Assembly (NCBI RefSeq): GCF_000005505.3
Contig: NC_016131.3
Coordinates: 74,890,855-74,954,854 of the forward strand
Direction: 5' to 3'
From: Brachypodium distachyon
Taxonomy: Eukaryota; Streptophyta; Magnoliopsida; Poales; Poaceae
Length of the DNA: 64,000 nt
Below, piece after piece: positions 47,527-58,951 of the stretch. Position numbers and translations under genes: made by a program. Below the pieces are notes generated by a model. The model was not told the DNA's origin. It was given only the letters and a program-made list of their open reading frames with translations, and did not search any database. Numbering within the stretch: the first letter of the stretch is position 1; each line of letters begins with the position of its first letter.

Positions 47527-48529
47527 ACTCTGTCAGTAGCTGTTGGATAGGTGCTGGCAGATCGCTGTCTGGCGCTGCAGTAGGTGCAGGTTGAATTAAC
47601 ACAGTCGCCCAAATCTCATTAGAAGCATAGCTCTTCAGAAGATGTGTGGCAGAAATGGACTGCGGTTCCACAGCATAATTGGTGACTCCTTGCAAGGTGA
47701 CCCATCTGGTATCTCTTTGAAGCTTCACACATCGTTGGTCCCAATTAGTGGTCATGTCACCCCACTGTTTGAGCCAATCGATGCCCAAAATGGCATCATA
47801 CCCACGTAGACAAAGGATCTTTAGAGTGTGTTTGAATGTCTCACCTTGTACCCACCACTGGAAATCAGGCACTTCTGCATCACAAATCTCAGTACTGCCA
47901 TTAGCCACCTTGACCACTTTCGAAGGAATTGCTTTAGTTTGACATTGGAGATAGTCTACAAGATCCTTGTTCAAGTAACTGTGAGACCTTCCAGAATCAA
48001 GGAGCATGAGGAGAGTTTTGTTGCCCACCAGAACACGCAACTGAATCACCTCTGGATTATCAGTACCTGCGATGGCATTCAAAGATAGATGCATATCAGC
48101 ATCATCTGGCTGTTCTGTGGCGCACAAGGTATCCAACACTTCATCTGATAGAATATCCTGGGATTGAATTGCATGAGCTTGGGCCTCGATGGCCGTTGGA
48201 GGTGCACATGTGTGACCGGCACTATATTTGTCACCACAGCGATAACACAGCCCATTTGCTCTGCGAAAATCCTTGAGTTGTCGTGCCTTCCAGAGGTCAC
48301 CTGTTTCCAATTTGGTACCAGTGTTATTGCGATGACTTGATTCAGGCTTGATAGATGAGAAAGACTGAGACTTGGCTGAATCGCGGTGAGGAAAAGAGCG
48401 ACTGCGTTCCAGTACACCCTCTTGTACAGCAGCGAATTGAGCTGCCTGAGCGACAGATTCTGGTAACTGAACCTCCACTGCGGCACGCAGCTCGTTGTTT
48501 GGGCCGAGAATAAAACGAGTCACCAACAT
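47387..48529 (-). pseudogene. Chromovirus gag C-terminus and protease
   Basis: The frame starts inside gag (FILGPNNELRAAVEVQLP). It has the zinc knuckle CYRCGDKYSAGHTC, the protease segment LLMLLDSGRSHSYLN (usual DSGSSHSF), and YDAILGIDWLKQWG. It overlaps the RT frame by about 140 bp in another frame, so one frame change near 47440-47480 separates gag-protease from pol. The N-terminal gag is absent because Gypsy-2 starts immediately upstream. Confidence 0.85.
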
Positions 48530-48534
48530 AAGAC

Positions 48535-49015
48535 TAACGAAGGGGTGACTTCGACAATGCCCATCTTGATGGACTTATGACCTAGGAAAGCTACGTGTGC
48601 ACGCTGGGGATCCCGTCAGCTGATGAGAAGACAAGGGGACAAAGATTTTTACCCAGGTTCAGGGCCCTCGTGGAGGTAATACACCTACATTCTGCTTGTC
48701 GGAGATGTATTGATGATGAAATTACAGGGGAGCCGCGGAGACTATGGTGCGTAGATTGGATCTGGCAAGTGCTATGGGATGGCTTGTCCTCCCTGGTTCC
48801 CCCTCCTAGTCTTTTATATACAGGAGCCTAGGTGTCAGGTGTAGAATCCAGATTGGTTACAACAAAAAAGAAACCCTAGATTATCTTCCATGTCTTGAGC
48901 CGCAAGATCTGGTACCCGGGCCTCTGGTAGTTTGTAATGGGCTTCTATATGGGCCTCCTGCTGAGCCGTAGTAGATATCCTCAGGGTTAGGACCCGGTTA
49001 GTCATAACCGCGTCA
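48535..49015 (-). repeat. Gypsy-2 3' LTR (481 bp)
   Basis: The right end is CGCGTCA as in Gypsy-1, and the left end TAACGAAGG corresponds to TGACGAAGG, a decayed terminal dinucleotide. The minus strand shows TGTATATAAAAGACTAGG near 48820 as a TATA region. At the left end the minus strand reads MGIVEVTPSL, the same gag start as in Gypsy-1, confirming that the LTR of this family carries the gag ATG. Confidence 0.88.
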
Positions 49016-50466
49016 GTAGCCCCCAAGTGCCTAGTTGAGTCATAAACTCGAGTAGGGACTTTAGAGTCGAAAGTTTTGTTCGTCATGTATTGAGCCAGTC
49101 GCAGTTGACAGTCTTGAATGTAGGAGCCGTCGACTCTGAAGTACGTCTAGTTGAAGCCTCGGCTCCGAGTGGAAAGCCACCGACTCAGGAGTGCATCGAG
49201 TCGAAGTTCTATAGGTACTCGACAGGTGGTAGTAGTCAAGGGAACGTTATTGACTCGGAAGTGCATGGAGTTAATGCCCCGCTAGTTTTGGCCTGTTTAC
49301 AGTCATGGGAATGATGGTACTTCGTTGTAGCTTGACTCAGGCTGCGGAGGTCTTATAGAGTCGAGCTCCAGTATGAGCACAGTTGCTCAGGACACATTTA
49401 TAATAGCGACTCTATAGTCTATAGAGTCAATATTTCCTGAATTGTGGGTGATGCAGAGTCATAGGGATGTTGACATAATGATTCCGGAAACACTCGACGG
49501 ATCGGGTCTAGTTAATTGCACTAGGGCAAAAACAACATTAGTCTTCTTCAGTATTCGAGTCCCTAGACTCGAACCTGGTAAACTGGCGTAGTTCGACTCA
49601 AGCCGCGGAGGTCTTATAAAGTCGAACTCTAGTGTAACAGCGGGTACCCAACGCGTCCGTCAGGGTTTTTCGTCATGTCGTGGACATGGATATTAACTGG
49701 AGTGACGCAGTCGGGGCATATCAAGGCCCAATAGGAGTCCTACGGGTCTTACCTTCGTATCATGGATACGGCTTCGGGTATGTGTTCACAACAGATGTGA
49801 CCCGGAAAGTTTTTGACTGTTCGTAGTCGCTCTTCACGTCATGGACGTGGCTTCAGGTATATTACCGCAGCAGATGCGACCCGGAAAAGTTTCAGGAGTT
49901 GTGACTGTTTGCAGTTGAGCACTAAGTTAGCTGTGGGCTAAAGCAGTTGACCAAGGAGAAGCACTCGACTTGAGTCTGATGCATATAGATGCGGATACTC
50001 AGTGTTAACTCCGTTGAGGACCCGAAATAATATAAGGTTGATAGACCCGAATCTCAGAATATTTGCATCTGTATACAAAAGTTAACCATGAAGTTAGTAA
50101 GCAGGTTTTTACCTTGGCTGTGCGGAGGCCAATGCCAGCAGTGGCAGTCGACTCCTGTGAGGACTCGACAGACGATCTTGTATCAAAATCGTCAGGGATG
50201 ACGTCACAAGGGAGACGGAGAGCCGTTCTGAGTAGCTGATGGGACGCAGTCGTGCAGTCCCATCATTCAGAGCGCAAACACTGTAGCGGCATTAGTTGGT
50301 TTTGACTGCACGATGCGCTTAAATCGAGGAGTAATGATGATGGGCGCCTCGATTTTTGGAGTAATGGGGAGCGTCCGCTCGCATTAGGTTGCCACATGGC
50401 TATGTGGATGCATGGCACGCGGCCACGATGTGTATCGTGTGGCCCTAATTTTTTGCCCCTTTCCTC
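49016..50466. other. Gypsy-2 spacer between 3' LTR and accessory genes
   Basis: No protein is seen. Degenerate repeats occur: GCGGAGGTCTTATAGAGTCG near 49345 versus GCGGAGGTCTTATAAAGTCG near 49601, and a 60-bp block near 49752 (CATGGATACGGCTTC, GATGTGACCCGGAAAG) that returns near 49832 (CATGGACGTGGCTTC, GATGCGACCCGGAAAAG). The short word GACTCG is very frequent. Confidence 0.6.
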
Positions 50467-50474
50467 TTATAAAT
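50467..50474 (+). promoter_or_regulatory. TATA box of the antisense accessory gene
   Basis: TTATAAAT is preceded by CCCCTTTCCTC and followed by GAACAGGGCGCACTGTAAC and CTTCTTCTACTTCTTC. This is the layout of a plant core promoter with a CT-rich leader. The accessory ATG is 154 bp downstream. Confidence 0.55.
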
Positions 50475-50627
50475 GAACAGGGCGCACTGTAACTTCTTCT
50501 ACTTCTTCTTGCTCTAGCATTTCTTGTTCCCTTGCACCGCCATTGCCCGAACTTCGCACAGTAGCACCGTCGCAGAGAGAGCCCTCCTCCGCCTCCAATT
50601 TTCCTTTGGCATTCCTGCCTCAACGCC

Positions 50628-53230
50628 ATGGGGAAAACCACCACTTCATGCAGCGTCGCCCGCACGGGGGACTGGAGGCGATCCAAGGCGATGCACCGCT
50701 GCCCTGGTGAAGGATGGATTACTGCCGGAAACGGACAGCAACAGGGTTCAATTCCCCGTCCACGAGATAATCCCTAACCTTGCGCTTGGGGAGAGGGTTT
50801 TCTTCGTGGATTTCGTTCTTCGCGGCCTATCTTTTCCCATCCATCCTTTCCTCCGTGGCCTGCTTTTAGCCTATGGGCTTCAACTTCACCACCTCTCCCG
50901 CAATAGCATGCTCCATGTTGCATGTTTCATTACGATGTGTGAATGCTACTTGGGTACACACCCGCACTGGGGCTTGTGGAAGAGGATATTTTGCATCAAG
51001 CGCCAGGAGACAAAGGACGGACCTTTTGCCGTTGGCGGAGTCAACTTCCAGGTCAAGCCTGGCATCAAGTACTTCAACCTCTGCCAGAGCGAATCTGTGC
51101 AGCAATGGAGGAGCCGGTGGTTCTTCATCCGGGACGAGCAAGCAGAGTCGCAGCAGTTCGGACTGGCCAAGTTCTCCGCAGATGCCCCTGTACGGAAAAC
51201 GAAGGCTTGGCAGCATGGCCTGACAACTGTCGAGGAGTCGGAGGCTGAAGCGTTGATGACCCGGATAGCGGCCCTTCAGGAGACTCCGGGCAAAGAGGTG
51301 ACAGGTATCCACCTCAGCTCTACCTTCATCCGGAGGTGAGTGCAGCCTCTCCAGATGTGTGCCCACGCCATGTGGGAGTATGACGGGGCTCAGGACTCCA
51401 CGCGCACTCGAGTCCGGATGATCACCAAGCTGAAGGCAACAGAGCCATGCGCAGATGAACCCCCCGTTGCTCCTTTCGGAAAGAACAATCCACCAGGCGA
51501 GGTAATTTTTCTTTCGTTTCTTTCTCTTATTTGATCCGTTGACTTAGAATTGAAATAACTTGATGACTCCTCCTTGCACCGAGACATCCGGTTTTCACGC
51601 ACTATCCCCATCAGCCGGAGGATGGACCTCTTCCATCGGAGGAGATGCCAGAGTCGTCAGAGGAGCTTGACGTTGGCTCGGACGATGGGGAAGATGTCGA
51701 AGTCCAGCAAAAGCACGGTCACCCCGACGACTCGAAAGAAACCGAGGACGATCCCGTGATCGCAGATTTGCGGGACGAGTCAACTCAAGTAGTCGACTCC
51801 TCGGCTACTTCTGCGGCTGCCAAGACCAGGTAAGTACTATTTCGCTTGTCGCCTTCCTTAACTGCACGCCTTTTGCTGAGCTGACAAAATCAATTTTCCA
51901 GCACTGCCTCCGAGAAGGAAAGGGTCCAACCCGCAGAGGAGCTGGCTCTGGAGCTCGGAGGAGGAACATCGGAGCAGAAGGAAAAAACGCCTGAACCATG
52001 CGATCAGCCGAGTGGAGTAGACAGGCCCGTTGCCTCGGTGGCTACTCAGACTCCTGAGGTCGCTGGCGAACCGTCCACTTCTCTGGCCAAGCTGACCGCT
52101 TCAGATCATCATGTAAGTGATCATGTTCTCCGTCAAAATTTTATGCTTTGGTATTTTTACTCCCGACGGGAGTACAAGTCACATATGGACTTGAATTCCC
52201 CTGATCGTGAGCAAACTCCTGTGGGCAGCCTGTTGCTCGCTCTCTGCTAGAGATCAGCGAGCAGTTTGTGAACATGGAGACGGAGCGTGACCAACTTCGG
52301 CGAGAACTGGCCGAGGCCAAGATGGCATTGCAGGAGTCGGAAGGTGGCGACTTCTGGCGATTTCTTTGCAATCCATTGCCTTAGCGTGGTCTAACCCAAA
52401 GTCCTATCGCAGTCGAATGCACTTCGGGACGAGGCCGTCCGGCGTAGCAAGGACTGGGAAGACAAGTTTGCCTCGTTGACTCAGGAGTCAGAGGAGAAAC
52501 TTGCCAACGTCCAACGTAAGTCGGAAGCTGCTCTGGCTCAGGCAAAACGCGAAGTACAAGAAACCACCTATGCTCTTGTGGCCAACGCCCTGAGTCGTGA
52601 CGACCAGCTAGCGAAACGCTTAGCCGACGTGGCCGGTGGTGTTGCTGGTAAGCCTTCGAATTTTGTTTACCTTTGCCTTAAGGCTTGAGTACGAGTCCTA
52701 TACTTGACATCCTTTCTTGTCCAGGCGCGCTCGGTTCGACTGCTAGTTTTAGCAGCGAGAGTCGTGCGGATGCTCTTGACAGTGCCGTGGTCACGATCGA
52801 AGACATCGGCGTTCGGACAAGGGACATGGTCATTAAAGCGGCCAAGGTTTTGGCAAGGTTGTTCCTGAGCATGTTCCCTGAAGACGAGGTGCCAGCGACT
52901 CTGGGTGAGCTCGTGGAGTTTTTCAGTGGGGAGCCGGACCCCTTGGAGGATTACTCCCGTGCTCAGACCATTGCCGGCTCTGAAGCAGCATTCATACTGG
53001 CGCTTGCTCATGGAGTCAACAAAGGGGTGCTGGAGAAGGCAGCGGAAGGCACGCCCAAGCAGCCCGACGGTCGAGACGCTGATCTTTTGCCGTACGCGGA
53101 GTTGGCCAACAAGCTCGCCACGACGCTGTCGACTCTGCTGGAGAAGATGAATAGCGAGAGGGCCGCGACTCCGCCTGAGCAGGCGCCTGCAGGTGCTAGC
53201 GACAAGGTTGGCATCCACCTTTCGGCTTAG
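50628..53230 (+). pseudogene. Gypsy-2 accessory gene A, Transposase_28-like (PF04195), antisense to pol
   Basis: Seven exons are bounded by GT-AG sites: 50628-51501, 51615-51829, 51902-52112, 52251-52343, 52413-52647 and 52725-53230, with a possible extra small exon before 51615. Exon 1 starts MGKTTTSCSVARTGDWRRSK, then after a frame change near 50690 shows DGLLPETDS, GERVFFVDFVLRGLSFPIHP, LRGLLLAYGLQLHHL, ECYLGTHPHWGLWKRIFCIK, VGGVNFQVKPGIKYFNL and QQWRSRWFFIRDE. This is the pattern of the plant 'putative gypsy type transposon' domain. Later exons are acidic and coiled-coil (TERDQLRRELAEAKMALQ), ending in a helical domain (MFPEDEVPATLGELVEFF). A TGA at 51337-51339 (RR*VQPLQ) fits C-to-T decay of an Arg codon. 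The role is unknown; the protein is not needed for the known reverse-transcription steps. Confidence 0.75.
52160..52172. repeat. Palindrome CTCCCGACGGGAG, copy 1 (in an intron of accessory gene A)
   Basis: This is a 13-base perfect inverted repeat with one central base. The same word occurs at 58623-58635 and 59719-59731, and with one base missing at 58844-58855. Confidence 0.9.
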
Positions 53231-54247
53231 TTAGCTTAGACTTGTACTTCCGTCTGTTGCCTTTGTAAAGAACTTGCCCCTCCTGGGCCTTTTGTTAGTA
53301 AAAGGGGTTGCCTTGAATTAAAGCTGCTAAGTGTGTTGCGTTCGTTCTGCTGCTGAGTTTCTCTTGGATGTTGAAGGAGCGCTTGGGTTAGAACCCGGGC
53401 CTTTGGAGTTTAATGATTCTCCTTCTTTCTCTTGTAGAAAAGAGAAGACGCCAGAAACGCTCCCAATACTGCCAATCGAGTGCCGAACCAGCCTGTTCTA
53501 GCGAGCGATGCCAGCGGTCCAAATTCCAAGAAAACTTCACGCGAACTCAAATATTTGCGAGAGCGGCTGAAGGACTCGGAAGCTCGTGCCAAGGACTTGG
53601 AGAAGCGCCTTCGTGGCATTCTCGCCGATACCGCGGTCCTCAAGGCTAAAGCCAAGGCCGCTGTCGACCGAGAGGAGCTTATCCTGGATGAGCTTAGGAA
53701 GGCGAGCTCCCAACTCGAGTGTAAGCCTGGCCTCGACTCCTTCTCTTGTGGCTTGCTTTCCTCCTGTACTGATCCAGAGTTTGGCGACTGTACAGATCTT
53801 CGACTCGACCCGCGTGCTGAAGCGGAGATGGTGAAAAATCGCCTGAACGCTTTGGGGACCTCCGATCGGGCATCAATTTGGTCTGACAGGGCGAGAGGCC
53901 ACGCGCTGATGCTGCTGCAGGTTCGGGTCGAACATGTAAAGATGTTCTTCCAGTCCTGCAAGCAAGCCTTGGTTCTTGTGCACAATGCGTTCTGGCCCCT
54001 AAGACAAACGCCTGAGGGACTTGGAGCATTGATGCAAGAGTTTCGCAGTGGCACTGCCTTGAAGGAACTGGTGCGGCGGCAGCTCGTTAGGGGCGCAAAG
54101 TTGGCGCTGGGATTTGTCCGGGTGAAGTACCCGCAGCTCGCTTTGGACAGGATCCATGAGCTTCCAGTTCAGACCGGCGAGAGGCCATACTTCAAGTGTT
54201 TCCTTACGCCATGAACATCGTCCAACTCACCGCGCAGCTCTGACTGC

Positions 54248-54958
54248 TTGAAGGAGAAACGTGGAGTATCATCTCGCAAACTCACCATGCAGCTCCGATG
54301 CTCCCCGCTTCGCAAGTCGGATAGAAGAGAAGGTGTTCTGAAGGCTGAATCAAGTGCTCGTCGTAAAATTGTGCTGCCGTTTGGGGCTGCTGCTAGAAGT
54401 GGACAAAGCGATGCAGAAAGCTGGAATAAATCGAAGGAGCAGGTAGAGGAGGAACTCTCTGCGAAGGTGAAGGATATGGCTGTAGATGGAAAGAATGACA
54501 AGGAGGAGCAGTCGCCGAGTAATGTAAGGACCATGGCACAGAATTGGGAGAAGGGAAAAGGGAACAGCAAATCGCAGCAACCTGTTCCGACCTCATCGAA
54601 TATGATTTCCCCGATCCGCAACCTGCAATATGGTGACCCAAGGCTGAGTGGAAGTAGTAGTTCGCTGCAGACGAGTAAGTCTCCTATCATACCATACCTG
54701 AGACGCAAGCGTTCTGCAGAACAGAAGGAAGAGGTGCCGATGGATACAGACAACAACAATCTACCATTGGTGCCCTACTCTGAGGCACCAAAGGGGAGTG
54801 CCCAGAAGAAAGGAAAGACCGGGGAGGATACCGGGACTCAGGAACAGCTGAACATGGAGGTGGATAGTGAGGAGCGTATGGCGGACAAGGCAGCGATCAG
54901 TCATGGGGCTACAGGCAAACTGACGGGGCCACATGTGGTGCCCCGTCAGGGGCAATGA
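54248..54958 (+). CDS. LINE ORF1, C-terminal part
   Basis: The frame starts at the first ATG after the truncated 5' end. It encodes a basic, low-complexity polypeptide (SRKLTMQLRCSPLRKSDRRE, KSPIIPYLRRKRSAEQKEEV). The N-terminal domain and zinc knuckle expected of a plant L1 ORF1 are absent, consistent with 5' truncation. Its TGA overlaps the ORF2 ATG in the four bases ATGA (54955-54958), so ORF2 could be reached by termination and restart on the same transcript. Confidence 0.7.
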   Translation: MKEKRGVSSRKLTMQLRCSPLRKSDRREGVLKAESSARRKIVLPFGAAARSGQSDAESWNKSKEQVEEELSAKVKDMAVDGKNDKEEQSPSNVRTMAQNWEKGKGNSKSQQPVPTSSNMISPIRNLQYGDPRLSGSSSSLQTSKSPIIPYLRRKRSAEQKEEVPMDTDNNNLPLVPYSEAPKGSAQKKGKTGEDTGTQEQLNMEVDSEERMADKAAISHGATGKLTGPHVVPRQGQ

Positions 54959-57900
54959 ATTGCTTAAGTTGGAACTGCCGGGGGGCGGGGAATCCCCGGA
55001 CAGTTCTTGATCTAGTCGCGCTTACACAAGCGAATCACCCCAAGATTGTTTTTCTTAGTGAGACTAGACAGGAAGTAGGAAAGATGCAGCGTTTGAGAAA
55101 TTGTTTAGGTTTAAAAGGCTTTGCAGGAGTCAGTAGTGATGGTCGTAGTGGTGGTTTAGCTCTCTTTTGGCATGAACATCTTTGTATTGATATCCAGTCG
55201 ATGAATGAAAGACATATTGATGCGTATGTCCGGTCCTCTTTGGATGATGATATGTGGAGATTGACATGTGTCTATGGGGAACCACGTGTGGAGGATAGAC
55301 ATCATATGTGGGAGTTGCTTCAACAGTTAAGGGGCCAAGTTGATGTTCCGTGGCTGGTGATGGGGGATTTCAATGAAGCTATGTGGCAATTTGAACATTT
55401 CTCTAGCAGACCTCGTAACGAGACCCAGATGCTTGCCTTCCGTGACACTTTAGAACTGTGTGGACTTGTGGATCTTGGTTTTTCGGGTGTGCCTTATACT
55501 TTTGATAATAAGCAGCGAGAGCCAAAAAATGTGAAGGTGCGCCTTGATAGGGCCGTGGCAAATTTTGTCTGGCGTGATCGCTTCCTGTAGGCAAGTGTGA
55601 AACACTTGACATCACCCTGCTCTGATCACTGTCCCATACTTGTTTGCATGGAAGCTGAAATTGATCCGGGACCTAGGAGAAGTAAGCAGCAGTACGAGAT
55701 TATGTGGGAACGTGATCCGGCTCTGCCGGAAATTATTCATAATGCCTGGAACAAGGCTGGTCCAAAAGGGGACTTAGGTGAGATTAATTCTGCGCTGAAA
55801 GGTATTATGGGTTCGCTGTCTATGTGGAGCAAAAGGAAGTTTGGACATGTGATTAGAGATATTGAAAAGTCACGGACACGGCTGGAGGAGCTGATGGCTA
55901 TGAAGCAGATATGCAAGAAATTCGTCGGGAGACAGATAAGATGAATGAACTGCTATATAGAGAGGAGATGTTATGGCTTCAAAGGTCTCGTATAATTGGT
56001 TAAAGGAAGGTGATAGAAACGCTAAATTCTTTCATAGTAAATCAGTATGGAGAGCTCGTAAGAATCTTATTAAAGAACTGCAGGATGCGGATGGTAACTC
56101 TGTTTCGGCTAAGAGGGATATGCACCGCATGGCTACTGAATATTTTCAGCACCTGTTCACGAAGGACCCAGGTATTGACTTTGGAGAACTTGTTGATCTG
56201 ATCCCGGCTGTGGTGATGGAAGATATCAATGAATCCCTATGCCGTGAATTCTCGGACAAAGAAATTTCAGATGCTATGTTTCAAATTGGCCCCCTTAAAG
56301 CTCCTGGCATTGATGGGTTTCCTGCCCGGTTTTATCAGCGTAATTGGCTTGCTATGAAGGAAGAAGTGGTGGCTGCTGTTAAGAAGTTTTTCCAGTTGGG
56401 GGAAATGCCGCCTGGAGTGAATGACACGGCTATAGTTCTAATACCAAAAGTGGATCATCCAAAAACGTTAAAGGACTTCCGGCCAATTAGCTTATGCTCC
56501 GTGCTCTACAAGGTGGTCGCTAAATGTCTGGTAAATTGTTTATGTCCCCTGCTAGGTGATATGATTTCTTTGAATCAGAGTGCCTTCGTACCCGGCAGGA
56601 TGATCACGGATAATGCACTGCTTGCCTTCGAGTGTATGCATTACATTGAACACGAGAAGGTGGCAGAAAACAGTTTCTGTGCTTACAAGTTGGACCTATC
56701 AAAAGCTTATGATAGAGTGGATTGGGGATACTTGGAACTCCCTTTCTATGGGTGTCTTCAAACTCCCTTTCTCTGTGTGCGAGGATCTAACCCGGATGAT
56801 ACGCAACTATTGGTGGGGCGCTGAACACGGGAAGCACAAGACTCACTGGATCTCATGGCCTCGCATGACACAGTCAAAGAGGAGAGGTGAAATTGGATTC
56901 AGAGGCATGCGCATTTTTAATCAAGCTTTGCTTGCCCGGCAGGCTTGGAGGCTCCTAGCTTTCCCGGATAGTTTGTGTGCCCAAGTTCTCAAGGCACGCT
57001 ACTATCCTGACGGTAATCTTATGGACACAGTGTTTGCTGGAAATGCTTCTTCCACATGGCAAGCTATCAGTTATGGTCTGGATTTGTTGAAGCAAGGTAT
57101 AATCTGGCGAGTGGGACGAGGCAGCAAAATTCGCATATGGCGTGATAATTGGATTCCTCGGGACCTGGTTGTAAAGCCGATTACTCAACAAGGAAGATGC
57201 CGATATCGATGGGTTTCTGATTTGATTGAGGACACAGGGGCATGGAAGTTTGATGTACTGCAGCAATGGTTTTTGCCGGTCAATGTTCAATCTATTTGTA
57301 AAATCAAGCCATCTGTCCGGGTTGATGAAGATTTCCAGGCGTGGCACCCTGAGAAATCGGGGAACTTCACAGTGCGCAGTGCTTATAAACTCGGTCTGCG
57401 GTTAGCTCTAGGCGATGGGCTCGAGACGACTTCGAGCTCCCGCCCTGATGGTTCAGATCCTAGCTGGGATCTTATCTGGAAATGCCCGGTCCCTCAGAAA
57501 ATCAGGGTTTTTGCTTGGAAAGTTGCCACTGACAGCCTTGCTACTCAGGCCAATAAGAAGAGAAGATCCTTGGAGGTGCTGGGCACCTGCACCATTTGCG
57601 GCCACGCTGACGAGGATTCTTTCCACGCCTTGTGCTTAGGTCCCCATGCAGGTCTTCTTTGGTCGGCAATGAAGGAATGCTGGGACCTCTCCGAGCTGTC
57701 CCTCGCCGATGGCGCTTGTAACGACTGGATCTTCGTGCTCCTATCTCGGGCTAGGCCGGTGCAGCGGCTTCAGGTTCTTTTGCTCCTGTGGAGAGTTTGG
57801 CACGCGCACAACGAGCTCACGCATGAGAAGCCGCTTCCAGCAATACCTGCTTCCAGGCGCTTCCTTGAGAGCTACGCCGATTCCCTTCTGGCAATAAAAC

Positions 57901-58472
57901 ATGCCCCCACAGCTGATCTGAGCAAAGGTAAGGAGCTGGCTGGTTTCTCCTCTTTTCAGAAATCCTCCATACGTTGCTCTGCCTCTGTGGATGTCCCCTG
58001 GCAAGCTCCCCCGGAGGGCTGGACAAAGTTGAATTTTGATGGCAGCTTCCTTGCTGCTACGGGCAAAGGGGGAGCTGGAATGATCCTAAAAGATAGCACC
58101 GGAGCTACGTTGTTTACTGCTGTCCGTTATTTGCCATCCTGTGGAGATGCTTTTGAGGCCGAATTGGCTGCATGCATGGAGGGCTTGGCTATAGCCGTCC
58201 AAAGGACTGAGCTGCCGATTCAAGTGGAGACTGATTGCGCCGAACTTATTGTTCAGGTCCAAGCTCAGGAACAGAATAGGTCTCGGTACCGTAGCCTTGT
58301 TAAGGAGGTCCAGCGCTTGTTAGCTTCACAAAGAGAGATTAAGTTGTCTAAAATTCAGAGGTCACAGAATAGTGTTAGTCATGACTTAGCTTATGCTTGG
58401 TCTAGCCAACGGACATTGTGTTGGTTAGGGAGTAATCCCCTAGAGGATGCCCCAGATGTAACAGTTTTGTGA
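54955..58472 (+). pseudogene. LINE ORF2: endonuclease, broken RT, zf-RVT and RNase H
   Basis: The endonuclease is 54955-55680 with LSWNCRGAGNPRTV, LSETRQEVGK, SGGLALFW, VMGDFNEAM, and SDHCPIL after a TAG at 55588-55590. Frame changes follow near 55910 and 55985. The RT begins at WLKEGDRNAKFFHSKS and has MFQIGPLKAPGIDGFPARFY, FRPISLCSVLYKVVAKCLVN and KLDLSKAYDRVDW. It then jumps at about 56740 into MGVFKLPFSVCEDLTRMIRN, a segment that normally lies well after the catalytic YADD box. The RT core is therefore deleted. The zinc-binding part (SGNFTVRSAYKLGLRLA, CTICGHADEDSFHALC) and RNase H (KLNFDGSFL, EAELAACMEG, VETDCAELI, SVSHDLAYAW) are open to TGA at 58470. Confidence 0.92.
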
Positions 58473-58622
58473 TCAATGAAATCTCTCTTTTTCGCAAAAA
58501 AAAAACATCGTCCAACTCCGTGAACAGCGAGAAGAAGCTATGCTCCAGGAGCGGAACCAGCAGCAAGGCGGGCAGTGAAGGCAGCGCGGACACGAAGTTT
58601 ACTTTCGGGTGCGCGACCAGCG

Positions 58623-58635
58623 CTCCCGACGGGAG
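58623..58635. repeat. Palindrome CTCCCGACGGGAG, copy 2
   Basis: It lies 45 bp after the stop of accessory gene B. It is followed by TAGCCCCCGAGTCTA and a second small stem, CGACT with AGTCG. Confidence 0.9.
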
Positions 58636-58843
58636 TAGCCCCCGAGTCTACGCACGACTGCTTGTAGTCGGGTGTAGATTCTAATGTACTTGTGTAACCT
58701 ATAGATATTTGACAGAGATATTATAATATGTAAATTTTTGAAAACTTACCTTGCAATGTTGCCTTGGTGAGGATTTGTGTTTCGAATTCTAGTCGAACTC
58801 GGCTTTATTGACGAAGAGTTGGAGTCGGTTTGTGCGATTGATG

Positions 58844-58855
58844 CTCCGACGGGAG
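58844..58855. repeat. Palindrome copy 3, one base shorter
   Basis: CTCCGACGGGAG is followed by the same TAGCCCCCGAGTCTA and by a GACTATTTATAGTC stem. It lies about 100 bp before the ATG of accessory gene C. Confidence 0.85.
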
Positions 58856-58951
58856 TAGCCCCCGAGTCTATGGTCGACTATTTATAGTCGTCCATAGGCT
58901 CGAGTTGTTGCCGTGCCAATCGAGTTGTACTGTGTCGACTCCCGTCAATAG

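Larger units (their letters stand above)
44461..48530 (-). mobile_element. Chromovirus-type Gypsy element, 5' truncated
   Basis: It has a pol gene with C-terminal chromodomain. At its 3' end it has a polypurine tract (44722-44707, CTCAAGGGGAGGGCAC) and the start of an LTR (TGTCCAACCGG from 44706 leftwards). The far LTR end is unclear near 44461. At the right, gag is cut in its N-terminal part by the Gypsy-2 LTR at 48535. Confidence 0.85.
54229..58503 (+). mobile_element. L1-type LINE, 5' truncated and internally deleted
   Basis: Target duplicates AACATCGTCCAACTC lie at 54214-54228 and 58504-58518, and an A10 tail at 58496-58505 overlaps the second. The order ORF1 remnant, endonuclease, RT, zinc-binding region, RNase H is that of plant L1 elements. 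The host accessory gene is continuous on both sides. Confidence 0.96.
53438..58578 (+). pseudogene. Gypsy-2 accessory gene B, split by a LINE
   Basis: A splice acceptor (CTCTTGTAG) opens exon 53438-53720, encoding a coiled coil (SRELKYLRERLKDSEARAKD, LEKRLRGILADTAVLKAKAK). After the intron, exon 53778 onward reads RAEAEMVKNRLNALGTS, LLQVRVEHVKMFFQSCKQAL, VLVHNAFWPLR and VRRQLVRGAKLALGFVRVKY. The LINE enters at 54229. After it, coding resumes at 58519 with NIVQLREQREEAMLQERNQQ and TGA at 58576-58578, in a frame shifted by one from the upstream part. It is clearly homologous to accessory gene C. I do not know a function. It may be the downstream part of gene A's transcription unit, since it begins at an acceptor without an ATG. 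Confidence 0.65.
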
